A DNA stretch of 64,000 bases from positions 42,805 to 106,804 of the forward strand of contig JAJDBQ010000133.1 in NCBI GenBank assembly GCA_029261255.1, given 5' to 3'. The translations under genes and the position numbers were made by a program. Position 1 is the first letter of the stretch. Each line of letters begins with the position of its first letter. Positions 20,488 to 30,290 of this stretch are shown here, in pieces. Source of the stretch: Nitrospirales bacterium. Lineage in GTDB: Bacteria; Nitrospirota; Nitrospiria; Nitrospirales; UBA8639. The notes under the pieces were generated by a model. That model worked only from the letters and a program-made list of their open reading frames with translations. It searched no databases and had not been told where the DNA came from.

Positions 20488-22602
20488 ATGCTGATTGATA
20501 CACCAGAAATTTCGACCGTTTTTATTGCACATGTCAGCGGCTATGTGATCGGGATCACTCTGTATTTCATGCTGTTGGGATTAGTCTTTCAGTCACGCCG
20601 TACGTCGTCACAAAGGACGAAAGGAGATCTCAGTCAATCATCACCTCGATGGCTTGCCTTATGGACTGGAATCTTGGGCTTCGTGTGGAATGTTGGGGCA
20701 TTACTGGCCTTTTTATTACCCCACATACAACTCACCTCCCCGCTACCTGCCCTATCAGCGCTGTCAGTGACGGCCTTGGGATTTTTGCCTGCCGTGGTCA
20801 TTTTGGCGATGGCAGATACTCATTCCATGGGAATTTCTGCCTTGGGGCGACGTGTCATTTCAGGGATAGGATTTCTCTTGAGTGGATGGGCAGGGCTCTG
20901 GCACGTGAGTGGAGTCTGGATTGAACGGTCGGATAACCATGCCGGAGCAGCCCTTGAAATGATGGCTTGGGGGTTCTTGCTGCTTCTTGGTGGTCTTCTC
21001 GCCGTTCATGTCTGGACAAAAGGCTGGGATCAAATGGGGCGGATTGTCGTATTTACCGGAGCAGCAATCGCCGCCCTCCCTTTTAGCCAACATCAAACGG
21101 GGGACTATTCATGGGGTATGGAATTGATAGGACATCACTCAAATCTCTTCCTCGCAGTGGCCATTCTCTACCATGATTACCGATTTGCCTTTTGCGATCT
21201 CTTCTTGAAACGAGCCTTATCATTCTTGTCGCTAGCAATAGTGACATTGGGAGTATTGCTTGTCGTAGGAATTCCCATGTTGAAGACAGAGCAGAGCAAC
21301 AACATGGCTCAAATAGCGGTCTTTCTTACTCTTTGGATTGCGACAGCTTTGTGCTATCCGTATTTGCAACGAGGCGCAACCTGGTTGGTGGATACCGTGT
21401 TGCTGCAACGCCCAGACTACGAGAACCTTCGACAGTCTCTAGCTATGGCGATCAATAAACAGGAAGAACCTCAGCAGATTCTCAGAACTACGGCCTCCCT
21501 TCTCCAACCTACCCTGCTGTCAACCCACATCAGCTGGAGAGAAGACCCCCAAGATCCGAGAGCAGCATTCGAAAATCAAGAGGACAAAAAAGAATGCTCG
21601 TTGATTCCTGATACGCCTGCGGCCATGAATAGTGTCGAGCATAGGAAGAGAGATTCTACACAACACGCGGAGCCATCGCCTGCGTTGAGTCAGACTATAA
21701 AGTCAGAATATCTCGTCCATATTCCGACTGTAGGCGGGCCTTACTTTACCTTCGTCATTGACGGATTACTGCATGGAAGACGATTACTTTCTGATGATTT
21801 TGTGCTGCTAGAAGCCGTGGGGCATTTAGTCGCTCGGCGAATCGATACCGTACGCTCAGCTCACGAACGGTGTGCGATCACGATACGGGAACAAGAAATG
21901 AGAAAGCTGACCGTAGAAGCGGAGCTCAGGGCGCTTCGTGCTCAACTCAATCCTCATTTTTTATTCAATGCCCTCACCACCATAGGATATTTGATTCAGA
22001 CGACACCGGCCCAAGCACTGGACACTCTTTTGAGATTGACAGAATTATTGAGAGCAGTCTTGAAACGCCTGGAAGGCGAGTTTTCTACCTTGGGCCAAGA
22101 GGTGGATCTCGTGCAGTCGTATTTAATGATTGAACAGGCTCGGTTCGAGCAACGATTAATCTATCACATTGATGTCCCCTCAAACTTACGGGGCTGTTCA
22201 GTCCCCGCCTTACTCCTGCAACCGTTGGTCGAGAATGCGGTCAAGCATGGCATTCAACAATCTAGCAAGGGAGGAGCCATCAAAATTTCCGCAAAGCTAC
22301 AAACGGAACAAACCAACAACCAGGATTCCCCATCCATCGTCTACTCTCTACTGCTGACTGTTCACGATACAGGATCTGGATCGGAATCGATCATATCGGA
22401 CCGCGCACGTGGGATGGGGGTTGGGTTATCCAACATACGCAAGCGTCTCCACTTGCATTATGGAGCCATGGCCTCTTTTGACATACATCGTCCTTTAGAG
22501 AATGGCACCATGGTACACATCCAACTACCGATCTCAGCTACTGAACACCCTACCGAAGAAGCCTTTTCGTCTACCTCTTCCAGCCAAGGTAAATGGTCGT
22601 GA
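20488..22602 (+). CDS. LytS-type sensor histidine kinase
   Basis: LRALRAQLNPHFLFNALTTIGYLI; LLLQPLVENAVKHGIQ; multi-TM N-terminus. Confidence 0.92.
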   Translation: MLIDTPEISTVFIAHVSGYVIGITLYFMLLGLVFQSRRTSSQRTKGDLSQSSPRWLALWTGILGFVWNVGALLAFLLPHIQLTSPLPALSALSVTALGFLPAVVILAMADTHSMGISALGRRVISGIGFLLSGWAGLWHVSGVWIERSDNHAGAALEMMAWGFLLLLGGLLAVHVWTKGWDQMGRIVVFTGAAIAALPFSQHQTGDYSWGMELIGHHSNLFLAVAILYHDYRFAFCDLFLKRALSFLSLAIVTLGVLLVVGIPMLKTEQSNNMAQIAVFLTLWIATALCYPYLQRGATWLVDTVLLQRPDYENLRQSLAMAINKQEEPQQILRTTASLLQPTLLSTHISWREDPQDPRAAFENQEDKKECSLIPDTPAAMNSVEHRKRDSTQHAEPSPALSQTIKSEYLVHIPTVGGPYFTFVIDGLLHGRRLLSDDFVLLEAVGHLVARRIDTVRSAHERCAITIREQEMRKLTVEAELRALRAQLNPHFLFNALTTIGYLIQTTPAQALDTLLRLTELLRAVLKRLEGEFSTLGQEVDLVQSYLMIEQARFEQRLIYHIDVPSNLRGCSVPALLLQPLVENAVKHGIQQSSKGGAIKISAKLQTEQTNNQDSPSIVYSLLLTVHDTGSGSESIISDRARGMGVGLSNIRKRLHLHYGAMASFDIHRPLENGTMVHIQLPISATEHPTEEAFSSTSSSQGKWS

Positions 22603-23378
22603 GCAACAAACTTCGGGTTATTGTTGTTGATGATGAACGGCCGGCACGGTCATTTCTGACAACGACCTTAAAAACCCTGGATGATGTCGACATTGTCGGA
22701 GAAGCAGAGAATGGTGAGGACGCAATTAGCCTGATTCAACAGGAACAACCCGACTTGGCATTATTGGATCTCCAAATGCCTGGACTGGATGGCCTCTCCA
22801 TGGTGAAAGCGATCAAAAAAGGACATATTCCATTGATTGCGTTTGTCACAGCGCATAATGAATATGCCATTGAGGCTTTTGATATTGAGGCCATCGACTA
22901 CTTGCTAAAGCCGGTCGACCGCACGCGATTGCAAAAAACCATCAAGCGAGCAAAGGAACGCCTGGAGCGAGAAGATGCCATCGCCAATGAATTGGAAGCT
23001 CAACCGCGCGCTCAAAAGATCGTCTCTCCTGACGATTCGGATTATATTGACCGTCTTCCGATCAAAAAGAAAGAAGAGATCATTTTTTTGCCAGTCAACC
23101 AAATTGCTTCCATTGTTTCGGATGGGGAATTGATGCATATCACCACGCTTCGCAAGGAACGTCATACCATCAGTCACCGCCTCAAGGCGCTTGAGGCAAG
23201 ACTGGATCCCAGGCGATTTGTCCGATTGGGTCGCGGGACACTGGTCAATGTGGAGACGATCAGCAGGGTAGCGAATATGCCGGGAGGGTCGTATTTAGTC
23301 ACCTTGTCCAATTCCCAGCAGCTCAGGGTCAGCCGTAGTCAGTCCCGATTCCTACGGCATGATATCTTGAGGTTGTAA
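22593..23378 (+). CDS. LytTR-family response regulator
   Basis: VIVVDDERPARSFL receiver; C-terminal LytTR (RFVRLGRGTLVNVETISRV..LRVSRSQSRFLRH). Confidence 0.93.
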   Translation: MVVSNKLRVIVVDDERPARSFLTTTLKTLDDVDIVGEAENGEDAISLIQQEQPDLALLDLQMPGLDGLSMVKAIKKGHIPLIAFVTAHNEYAIEAFDIEAIDYLLKPVDRTRLQKTIKRAKERLEREDAIANELEAQPRAQKIVSPDDSDYIDRLPIKKKEEIIFLPVNQIASIVSDGELMHITTLRKERHTISHRLKALEARLDPRRFVRLGRGTLVNVETISRVANMPGGSYLVTLSNSQQLRVSRSQSRFLRHDILRL

Positions 23379-23648
23379 AAACCTCCCTGATGGGATCGGT
23401 TTCTCTCCGCCGCCCCTTTTTTCAAATAGTCGGTCATTCAGGCCAGTCAGTTGATCCAACACGTCTTCCCTCCCCGCTATCAGTTCATTCATGCGATTAT
23501 TGAGGAGTCTCGAGGGAACAATGTTGCCATTCATGAGATTGTGATTGCTGTTGTTGGGAAATCGGTTATCTTTCAGGTCCTGATTATGTTTCGCTTTGAA
23601 GTGATGTAAGGTGACATGGCCGTCCGGGTAAGGTTCTCCTCTTGCCCA

Positions 23649-23713
23649 TGGGAGTGCTGGGGTGAAGGTGTTAGGAATTACGACCTCCTTGTCCTTTATC
23701 CCAGCAACACCCA
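23649..23713 (+). other. Conserved nested-hairpin element, copy 1
   Basis: TGGGAGTGCTGGGG...TCCCAGCAACACCCA; inner stems GAAGG/CCTTT and AGGA/TCCT; partner at 49996-50058 with compensatory changes. Confidence 0.55.
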
Positions 23714-24000
23714 TTTCGCAAGTGCGTCACTAACGTCGGTGGGACAGTTTCTCTAGCCGCTAACGCAAAAAATTCCTCTGTTCTCTTCGACTAACGACTA
23801 ATTCAGCGACTAAGAGGTAAGCAATGAGCAACGATTCTGAGAGTACCCCACTGATAGAGCAACCAAGAAACACAGCATCGGTAAGGGACGGTCGCAATCG
23901 TCCGAAGAGCGGTGCTCAGATATCTTTCAACAAACCAGGGTCGACTTGAAGGTATGGCACAAGGAAGAGTTGTTCTTCGGCCATTCTATGGAATAGGACG

Positions 24001-25332
24001 TTAGAGCGCTTCCCGAAATTGCACGGCTTGGCCGCTTGGAGGACCATGAAGTTCATCGTCCCGCATAATGATATTTCCGCGTAGGATGGTGATGATAGGC
24101 CAGCCTGTGACCTCCATTCCATCATACGGCGTCCATTTTGATTTGGAGTGTTGTTGGTTGTTCGTAATGGTACGCTTGGATTTCAAATCTACAACGGTAA
24201 AATCAGCATCATACCCTCGTGCAATGCGACCCTTGCAAGCAATTTGGTGAATACGCTGTGGTCCATAACAGACAAGATCAACGAAACGTTCTAATGTGAC
24301 ACGCCCCTCATTGACGTGATTGAGCATAATCGGGACCAGTGTCTGCACGCCAGGGGTACCACTTGGGGATTGAGGATACGGAAGGTTTTTGTCTTCAAGG
24401 GTGTGGGGAGCATGATCTGATCCAACAATATCTACGACCCCTTCATTTAGAGCTTTCCATAAAGCGGTTTGGTGCTCTTTTTCACGAATAGGCGGGTTTT
24501 GCTGTGCCTTGCTGCCAAGGCGCTCATAGCAGTCGGGAGCATGCAGTGTCAGGTGATTGGGTAAGAGTTCAACGCTGGCAATATCTTTATGCTGCGAGAG
24601 AGTATCCATTTCTTCTTTGGTTGTAATGTGTAGGACATGGACTCGTCGCTTAGCGAAGCGGGCAAGCTTTAACAGCCTATTGGTTGCCGAGATACAGGAC
24701 TCAGCAGAGCGCCATTCTGAATGAAGTCTGACATCAGTTCGATTGCCTAGAATATCAATCTTATTTTTATTCATGATCATTTCATCTTCAGCATGGACAG
24801 CAACAACTCGTTTCCCATGTTGAAGTATGGCTAAGATTTCCTCATCTGAAGAAGACAATAACTTACCCGTACTCGCACCCATAAAAATTTTAATGCCACA
24901 GACGCCTGGCAAATTTTCCCAATTGGCCAGATGCTCTGCATTTGAAGCGGTGCCGCCTAAATAAAATGCGTAATCGACAAAAGCCTGCTCTCGTGCGCGT
25001 GACATTTTATCGGCAAGGGCATCTGGTGTGGTTGTCAACGGGTCAGTGTTTGGCATGTCAAAGATAGATGTCACCCCTCCTGCAGCGGCAGCCTTCGTTC
25101 CCGTTGCAAGTGTTTCCTTGTGGTCTGCGCCTGGGTCACGAAAATGTACTTGGGTGTCTATAACGCCTGGAAGAATATGAAGGCCTGTACAATCAATGAT
25201 TTCCGAAGATTCACTCGTATCGAAATTTCCAATGGCGGCAATTTTACCATCGTGCACAGCTATATCTGCCAGCCCTGTATAGCCAGGTAATACAGCTGTC
25301 CCTTTTTTAAGAATAAGATCAAAATGACTCAC
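24001..25332 (-). CDS. Dihydroorotase-like amidohydrolase (PyrC paralog type)
   Basis: PGVIDTQVHFRDPGADHKETLATGTKAAAAGGVTSIFDMPNT..GIKIFMGAS..VHAEDE..HVLHITT..GSDHAPH; GTG at 25332 proposed start. Confidence 0.88.
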   Translation of the reverse strand: MSHFDLILKKGTAVLPGYTGLADIAVHDGKIAAIGNFDTSESSEIIDCTGLHILPGVIDTQVHFRDPGADHKETLATGTKAAAAGGVTSIFDMPNTDPLTTTPDALADKMSRAREQAFVDYAFYLGGTASNAEHLANWENLPGVCGIKIFMGASTGKLLSSSDEEILAILQHGKRVVAVHAEDEMIMNKNKIDILGNRTDVRLHSEWRSAESCISATNRLLKLARFAKRRVHVLHITTKEEMDTLSQHKDIASVELLPNHLTLHAPDCYERLGSKAQQNPPIREKEHQTALWKALNEGVVDIVGSDHAPHTLEDKNLPYPQSPSGTPGVQTLVPIMLNHVNEGRVTLERFVDLVCYGPQRIHQIACKGRIARGYDADFTVVDLKSKRTITNNQQHSKSKWTPYDGMEVTGWPIITILRGNIIMRDDELHGPPSGQAVQFREAL

Positions 25333-25514
25333 GAGACGATCCTTAACGTTAGATATTTTGGGTGAGTAACGATTTTCCAATATGCCACTACCAGAGTCAA
25401 AGATCACTAGGCAAGCAACTGGAAAAAGTTTCAAGAATTGAAGGGTCTCGATGACGAATTTGCAAGTAAAGGAGGTGAAGAACTAAGCAATATGACGAGT
25501 CTGTCAAAAGACCT

Positions 25515-25640
25515 CTTGTTTTTTTCGCAACTTTTTTATGACCGGTTAATTTTCAATCATGAACAGTTGATTGTATACACGAAGCGCCTTCAGCAATGGG
25601 GTTTCACGCTTCACCACAAAATCTGAGTAGCCTCGCCATT
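25515..25640. repeat. Intergenic repeat, copy 1 (partner ~40805-40935)
   Basis: CAACTTTTTTATGAcCGG...GTTGATT...CACGAAGYGCCT...AAgATCTGAGTrGCCTCrCC conserved in both. Confidence 0.7.
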
Positions 25641-25838
25641 TGCAACGCAACAGAAACTGTTGGATACCTATTTTCCCTCGAATCTGGGAACTTCTAGACC
25701 GTTCATGAAAAAGTGTTTGAACTGTCTGAATTGGTACACCATAATTCATTCCCCAATTAGAGGGTGGACTGGGAGTCGGTCATCTGACTCCTATGTTCGA
25801 AATGCAACCAGACAATTTGCACAAACCCTTCTGTCCTT

Positions 25839-26294
25839 TTGAATAGTCGGTCAAAAGAGATTCTTGCAATTGGTTTACCACTAGGAAAAAAGCGGCGAAG
25901 TCGTAGTCTTTTTTTATTGGAGAGGAGGAGGATTGTGAGGTTTCCTCAGGATGCGGGATATGATGATGAGTATGTGAAAAGAAAGAAGGTGAGTCAGGGT
26001 TCCCCGTCGACAAGGTATAACACAGTGCGCCTTGAACGCGATGGGGAGAGTGAGAGTGAATGGATCGTATTTGTCATCTATTATCAGCAAGCTTGGGAAT
26101 TCGCGCAGAATCATCACAGCATTGGAGAGCGTCTGCGGTGGGCCGCTCGAGCCGAAGCCCTAGCCGATGCCATTGGTCATCACATGCTGTGTACCAATAA
26201 TCCCAAGGCCTTCGACTACTGGAGCACCCGTCAGTCGGAGGCTTGGCATTTGGTTCAGGCCATGCTGGTCTCTTTGCAGTCTGAAATCAATTGA
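25839..26294 (+). CDS. Hypothetical protein
   Basis: 151 aa ORF; no recognised family. Confidence 0.4.
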   Translation: MNSRSKEILAIGLPLGKKRRSRSLFLLERRRIVRFPQDAGYDDEYVKRKKVSQGSPSTRYNTVRLERDGESESEWIVFVIYYQQAWEFAQNHHSIGERLRWAARAEALADAIGHHMLCTNNPKAFDYWSTRQSEAWHLVQAMLVSLQSEIN

Positions 26295-26364
26295 TTAGAA
26301 ACGATAAGGGGAATAGCCCGTGCGCCCTGAACGACGCACGGGTGGCTCACTGAGCATTCAGATA

Positions 26365-26712
26365 CTAGCCGACGAGAAGCAACCCGTGATCATCACAATG
26401 GGTTTCATGAGGATGATGTAAATGACCGTCCACAAGGTAATCGATATGATCGCCATGTGGGATCGCTTCATGTCCACATGACGAACCATGAACATGAGCG
26501 GTATCGTGAGAACCGCATGAATGATTGGGGGTACAAGCAGCAGGGTTCATCTCTCCAACAGCAATAACATGTTCATCCACATGTCCGTCGTGTGGAAAAT
26601 GGAGATGGCCATCGTGCAGATAATCATGATGATCCTCGTGTTTGATTGCGGTATGACCACAAGCTGGGCCGTGAGTATGTGGATGATCATCATGAATGAG
26701 GTGTTCGTTCAT
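26365..26712 (-). CDS. His-rich tandem-repeat metal-binding protein
   Basis: Two repeats: HGPACGHTAIKHEDHHDYLHDGHLHFPHDGHVDEHV / HGSSCGHEAIPHGDHIDYLVDGHLHHPHETHCDDHG. Confidence 0.85.
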   Translation of the reverse strand: MNEHLIHDDHPHTHGPACGHTAIKHEDHHDYLHDGHLHFPHDGHVDEHVIAVGEMNPAACTPNHSCGSHDTAHVHGSSCGHEAIPHGDHIDYLVDGHLHHPHETHCDDHGLLLVG

Positions 26713-26916
26713 AAGAGATCCTTTCCTATGAGGTAAGTAAGGCTCAAGGCCTTTTTACTCTAGGAAATTTCCCCTACCATGTCAAATGACAAAGTGAGAG
26801 GCAGGAGGCAGTTCATCTCTTACTTTTAACCGTTGGATGACGAGAATCACCTACTCATTGGATGGAACTTGTTCAATTAGTTGAAGCAAGGTATTCCTAC
26901 AAATAAAGGGAAGCGT

Positions 26917-27231
26917 ATGCCCATCTATGAATATCAAGCCGAATATTGCTTACAGTCTTTGTTTTGTCCCAAGCGGTTTGCCTTTTGGCAAAACATACAT
27001 GATGCCCCGGTGACGTCGTGTCGCGAATGCGGGGTACCGTTAGAAAAGGTCCTCTCAGTGTTTTCAGCAGGGGCTGATGTCATAGCTCAAAGCCGCGCGG
27101 CGTCGGATCCTCCACCAGGCTCGACGGCTCCTCCTCCTACGCTCAAAAACATTTACGGCGGCGGGCTTGGCATAGAAGGCTGTGGCCATGATTGTCGCTC
27201 ACATGGAAAACCGTCAGATGGCAAGCACTGA
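26917..27231 (+). CDS. FmdB-like zinc-ribbon protein
   Basis: MPIYEYQAEYCLQSLFCPKRF..SCRECGVPLEKVLS. Confidence 0.7.
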   Translation: MPIYEYQAEYCLQSLFCPKRFAFWQNIHDAPVTSCRECGVPLEKVLSVFSAGADVIAQSRAASDPPPGSTAPPPTLKNIYGGGLGIEGCGHDCRSHGKPSDGKH

Positions 27232-27495
27232 GGTTTCCGATATGCGGGTAATAAGATGACACGTCACATTCAATTCAATATTCAAAGCAGGATATGGAGC
27301 CACTTCAAGGCTTGCCATATCAGATCTCCCCAGAAAGACTTCTGCAGTTTCGACTCGACGCCCACTCGTTTCTCTCCTTGCGAATCAGGCGACGAGGAAT
27401 ACCTCATTGGAGATGGATTGCATTGATACAGGTGGAGGCCGCCATCTCAATTTCAACGGCTGTTGGGATATCTCTATGATCACAGGAGGCAGAGA

Positions 27496-29073
27496 ATGGT
27501 CATGAAAGCTACAAACGATGACGGCAAGCTGCCCGTCACCGTCCTCAGTGGTTTCTTGGGCGCAGGTAAAACGACCTTGTTGACACACATCCTGCACACC
27601 AAGCACTCGGAAACCAAACCTTTTCGATGCGCGGTCATCGTCAACGACATGGCCGAACTCAATATCGATCAATCATTGGTCGAACAGAGTTCTATCGTTC
27701 AATCCGACACAGTCGTGGCCATGCAGAACGGTTGCGTGTGTTGCAGCCTGCAAAACGATCTCTTGGAACAAATCACAAAGCTGGCAGCCTCAAAGAACTT
27801 TGACTACATGATCATTGAAGGCTCTGGCGTTTCGGAGCCAGCTCAAATAGCCAAGTTGTTCGCCGATTGTGAGGACGACCATGACCACGAAAACGCACAC
27901 GCCGAAACGCCTATGTTGGGGCAAGTCGCTCGATTAGACACATGCGTCACCGTCGTCGATGCTTCCAGCATGCTGGAAGACACACCCCTCTGGCTCGGAC
28001 CCTCCAAGGAGAACCTGTCGCAACTCTTGGCCGAGCAAATCGAACACTCCAATGTGGTCTTGCTCAACAAGATCGACTTGATCGATGAAACACAGCTCCA
28101 GGGCATTCAAGACCGCATCTCATTGTTAAATCCTGAAGCCACGCTGATACCGTGTCGAAACTCGCAAATCCCGGTCATGGAGGTTGTTGACACTCGTCTA
28201 TATAACCCGAACTCTTTTGATGAGCAATTGACGCGTCTTGAAGGAAACTTCAACGTCGAAAACCAGACAGAGCGGCAAGAAGCTGTACAAGAGGACTGTT
28301 GTGCGGCCAAGAAAGCCGAAGGGCTAGATCCGTGTTGCGAGACAATAACCCTTCAGCCTCGTACGCTTCGATCAAACGTTTCGAAAGTTGTGCTTCCCGT
28401 GGCAAGTGAAACCCGGCATTCCTCTCGTTTTGGCATTACCTCCTTTTTGTATAGGGCCCGTCGCCCCTTTCACCCCGACCGTTTCGGCGAGGGGTTTCTC
28501 CACAAATTTTTTGTGTACTATGATCCTTATGGCGATGACTCGGAGGGGCAACACAATCAGGCTTCTGATATCACCAGCAACGAGAAGACGGAGCATGATG
28601 ATGCCGTGAAACAAGAGGAGGGGGAGAACCTTGAGCCAAAACGCTCCACCGAAGTGTTCCAAACAATGGCACGTGATCGTCAAAACACCCGCACCAAAGA
28701 ACTGGGGCAATTGATCCGTGCCAAAGGATTCTTGTGGCTAGCCGATACGCATGACCTGATGACGACATTCAGCCACGCGGGCAACCTCGTGACGATGACT
28801 GCGGGGGGTCCTTGGAAGGCGCTAGAATTGAAAGCCTACCGTGGCACAGAGGAAGAGAAATCCAAACTCTGCAAGGATTGGGTGGCCCCTTGGGGGGATC
28901 GCCGACAGGACCTCGTTTTTATTGGCCAGAATCTCAATCACCAAGTCATTCAGGCGTTGCTGGATGAGTGCCTGCTTTCTGATGAAGAGTTTGAAATGGG
29001 CATCGACTACTGGAAGGCAACCATGGGCGATGTCGTACTCGACATCAATCCCGAGGAATCAATCGCGTCATGA
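27496..29073 (+). CDS. COG0523 / CobW-family GTPase, putative zinc metallochaperone
   Basis: VTVLSGFLGAGKTTLLTHIL, NDMAELNID, NGCVCCSL (CxCC), NKIDLID, CobW C-terminal domain. Confidence 0.95.
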   Translation: MVMKATNDDGKLPVTVLSGFLGAGKTTLLTHILHTKHSETKPFRCAVIVNDMAELNIDQSLVEQSSIVQSDTVVAMQNGCVCCSLQNDLLEQITKLAASKNFDYMIIEGSGVSEPAQIAKLFADCEDDHDHENAHAETPMLGQVARLDTCVTVVDASSMLEDTPLWLGPSKENLSQLLAEQIEHSNVVLLNKIDLIDETQLQGIQDRISLLNPEATLIPCRNSQIPVMEVVDTRLYNPNSFDEQLTRLEGNFNVENQTERQEAVQEDCCAAKKAEGLDPCCETITLQPRTLRSNVSKVVLPVASETRHSSRFGITSFLYRARRPFHPDRFGEGFLHKFFVYYDPYGDDSEGQHNQASDITSNEKTEHDDAVKQEEGENLEPKRSTEVFQTMARDRQNTRTKELGQLIRAKGFLWLADTHDLMTTFSHAGNLVTMTAGGPWKALELKAYRGTEEEKSKLCKDWVAPWGDRRQDLVFIGQNLNHQVIQALLDECLLSDEEFEMGIDYWKATMGDVVLDINPEESIAS

Positions 29074-29223
29074 AATCCTCAACGAAGAAAAAGGGTCCTG
29101 ACGCCGGCTCTCACTCATGCCCCGATTTTCAGCTGCTCGAGCGAACCAGATACTCCGTAGGCAAGCGGTCAAGCTTATAGTCACGTAGCCCGCGCGCGGA
29201 TTGAAGCTCAGTTGCAGTTAAAT

Positions 29224-29355
29224 TCAGCTCGAGGCCTTGCAGCACTCACTCCAGCAAGGCCCGCATGAGCATGACGCATCACAGCGACAAGCTTTAGTTC
29301 CACAACAGCAGCCACACGCCGTGGTCTTGCATGCACACTGACCATTTTTTAGCAT
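29224..29355 (-). CDS. Metallothionein-like Cys-rich small protein
   Basis: MLKNGQCACKTTACGCCCGTKACRCDASCSCGPCWSECCKASS: 13 Cys in 43 aa. Confidence 0.65.
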   Translation of the reverse strand: MLKNGQCACKTTACGCCCGTKACRCDASCSCGPCWSECCKASS

Positions 29356-29459
29356 TGACAGGCCTCTTTCATGGCTTTCTCCTCCTCTTTTTTCGCGGCA
29401 CTCGAAATTGTTTTCAAAGCAATCCAGGAGGCTGCATTCAGTCATTCAACTCGTCACTT

Positions 29460-30290
29460 TCACAGATTCGGGATAACTCGTGGAGCACTTGACGGTTGAA
29501 TGTGGGAGCTGGCTTGCCTCGGTTCCGACTCGCGCAGTAAAAACCGCCTTTTCTCACCATCAAATACGACGTCCGCGCTGTCGAAGGCCTTGGCGATTGA
29601 TCCGTCTGCGATGAGTTGATCCGGCGCGCCAGAGATGAGGACGCCGTCATCAATGATCCAAAGATCGCGGGCGAGTTCCAGACTAAGCTCAAGATCGTGG
29701 CTGGATAAAAGGACAATCTTACCTGACGACTCGGCATAGCGGCGCAAAAGTGCCATGATCTCAATCCGGCCCGGCAAGTCCAGAAAGGCTGTGATTTCGT
29801 CAAGCACCATGATCGTCGAGGATTGCGCGAGCGCACGCGCGATCATGACGCGCTGACGTTCGCCGTCGGAAAGACTATCGAACGCCTTGGGCGCAAACTG
29901 TTCTGCGCCCGCCTGCCGCATGGCGTCCACGACCATCGCGCGATCCTGGGCTGAAAGCCCGCCGCGCCAGCCGGTATAGGGCTGTCGACCGAGTTCCACG
30001 ACGTCCCGCGCGAGAAGGCCTGGGCTGGAGACCCGATCGGTGGTGACCACCGAAATCGCTCGGGCCCGGTCTTGGGCGCTCATCTCGGCGACCGGCCTGT
30101 CCGCCAAAATCGCAGCGCCAGAAAGCGCAGCCTGCAGACCGCAAATCGTCCGCATCAAAGTCGATTTGCCGGCCCCGTTACGGCCTATGACGCAGACGAA
30201 TGATCCGGATAGAAGAGAAAGCGTCACGGCCTCGACGACAATCCCCCGAGCGCCGGGATACCCGGCCGTCAATCCCGTCAGTTCCAGCAT
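29460..30290 (-). CDS. FecE/BtuD-type ABC transporter ATP-binding protein
   Basis: GRNGAGKSTLMRTICGL, LSDGERQRVMIARALAQSSTIMVLDE; TGATG overlap with upstream permease. Confidence 0.92.
   Translation of the reverse strand: MLELTGLTAGYPGARGIVVEAVTLSLLSGSFVCVIGRNGAGKSTLMRTICGLQAALSGAAILADRPVAEMSAQDRARAISVVTTDRVSSPGLLARDVVELGRQPYTGWRGGLSAQDRAMVVDAMRQAGAEQFAPKAFDSLSDGERQRVMIARALAQSSTIMVLDEITAFLDLPGRIEIMALLRRYAESSGKIVLLSSHDLELSLELARDLWIIDDGVLISGAPDQLIADGSIAKAFDSADVVFDGEKRRFLLRESEPRQASSHIQPSSAPRVIPNL

Noticed and set aside
23352-23714. 120-aa minus ORF overlapping hairpin copy 1
   Set aside because: Possible but unsupported: no recognised family, and the conserved part coincides with a palindromic element whose second copy (49996) lacks an equivalent long ORF; kept only as an alternative explanation.
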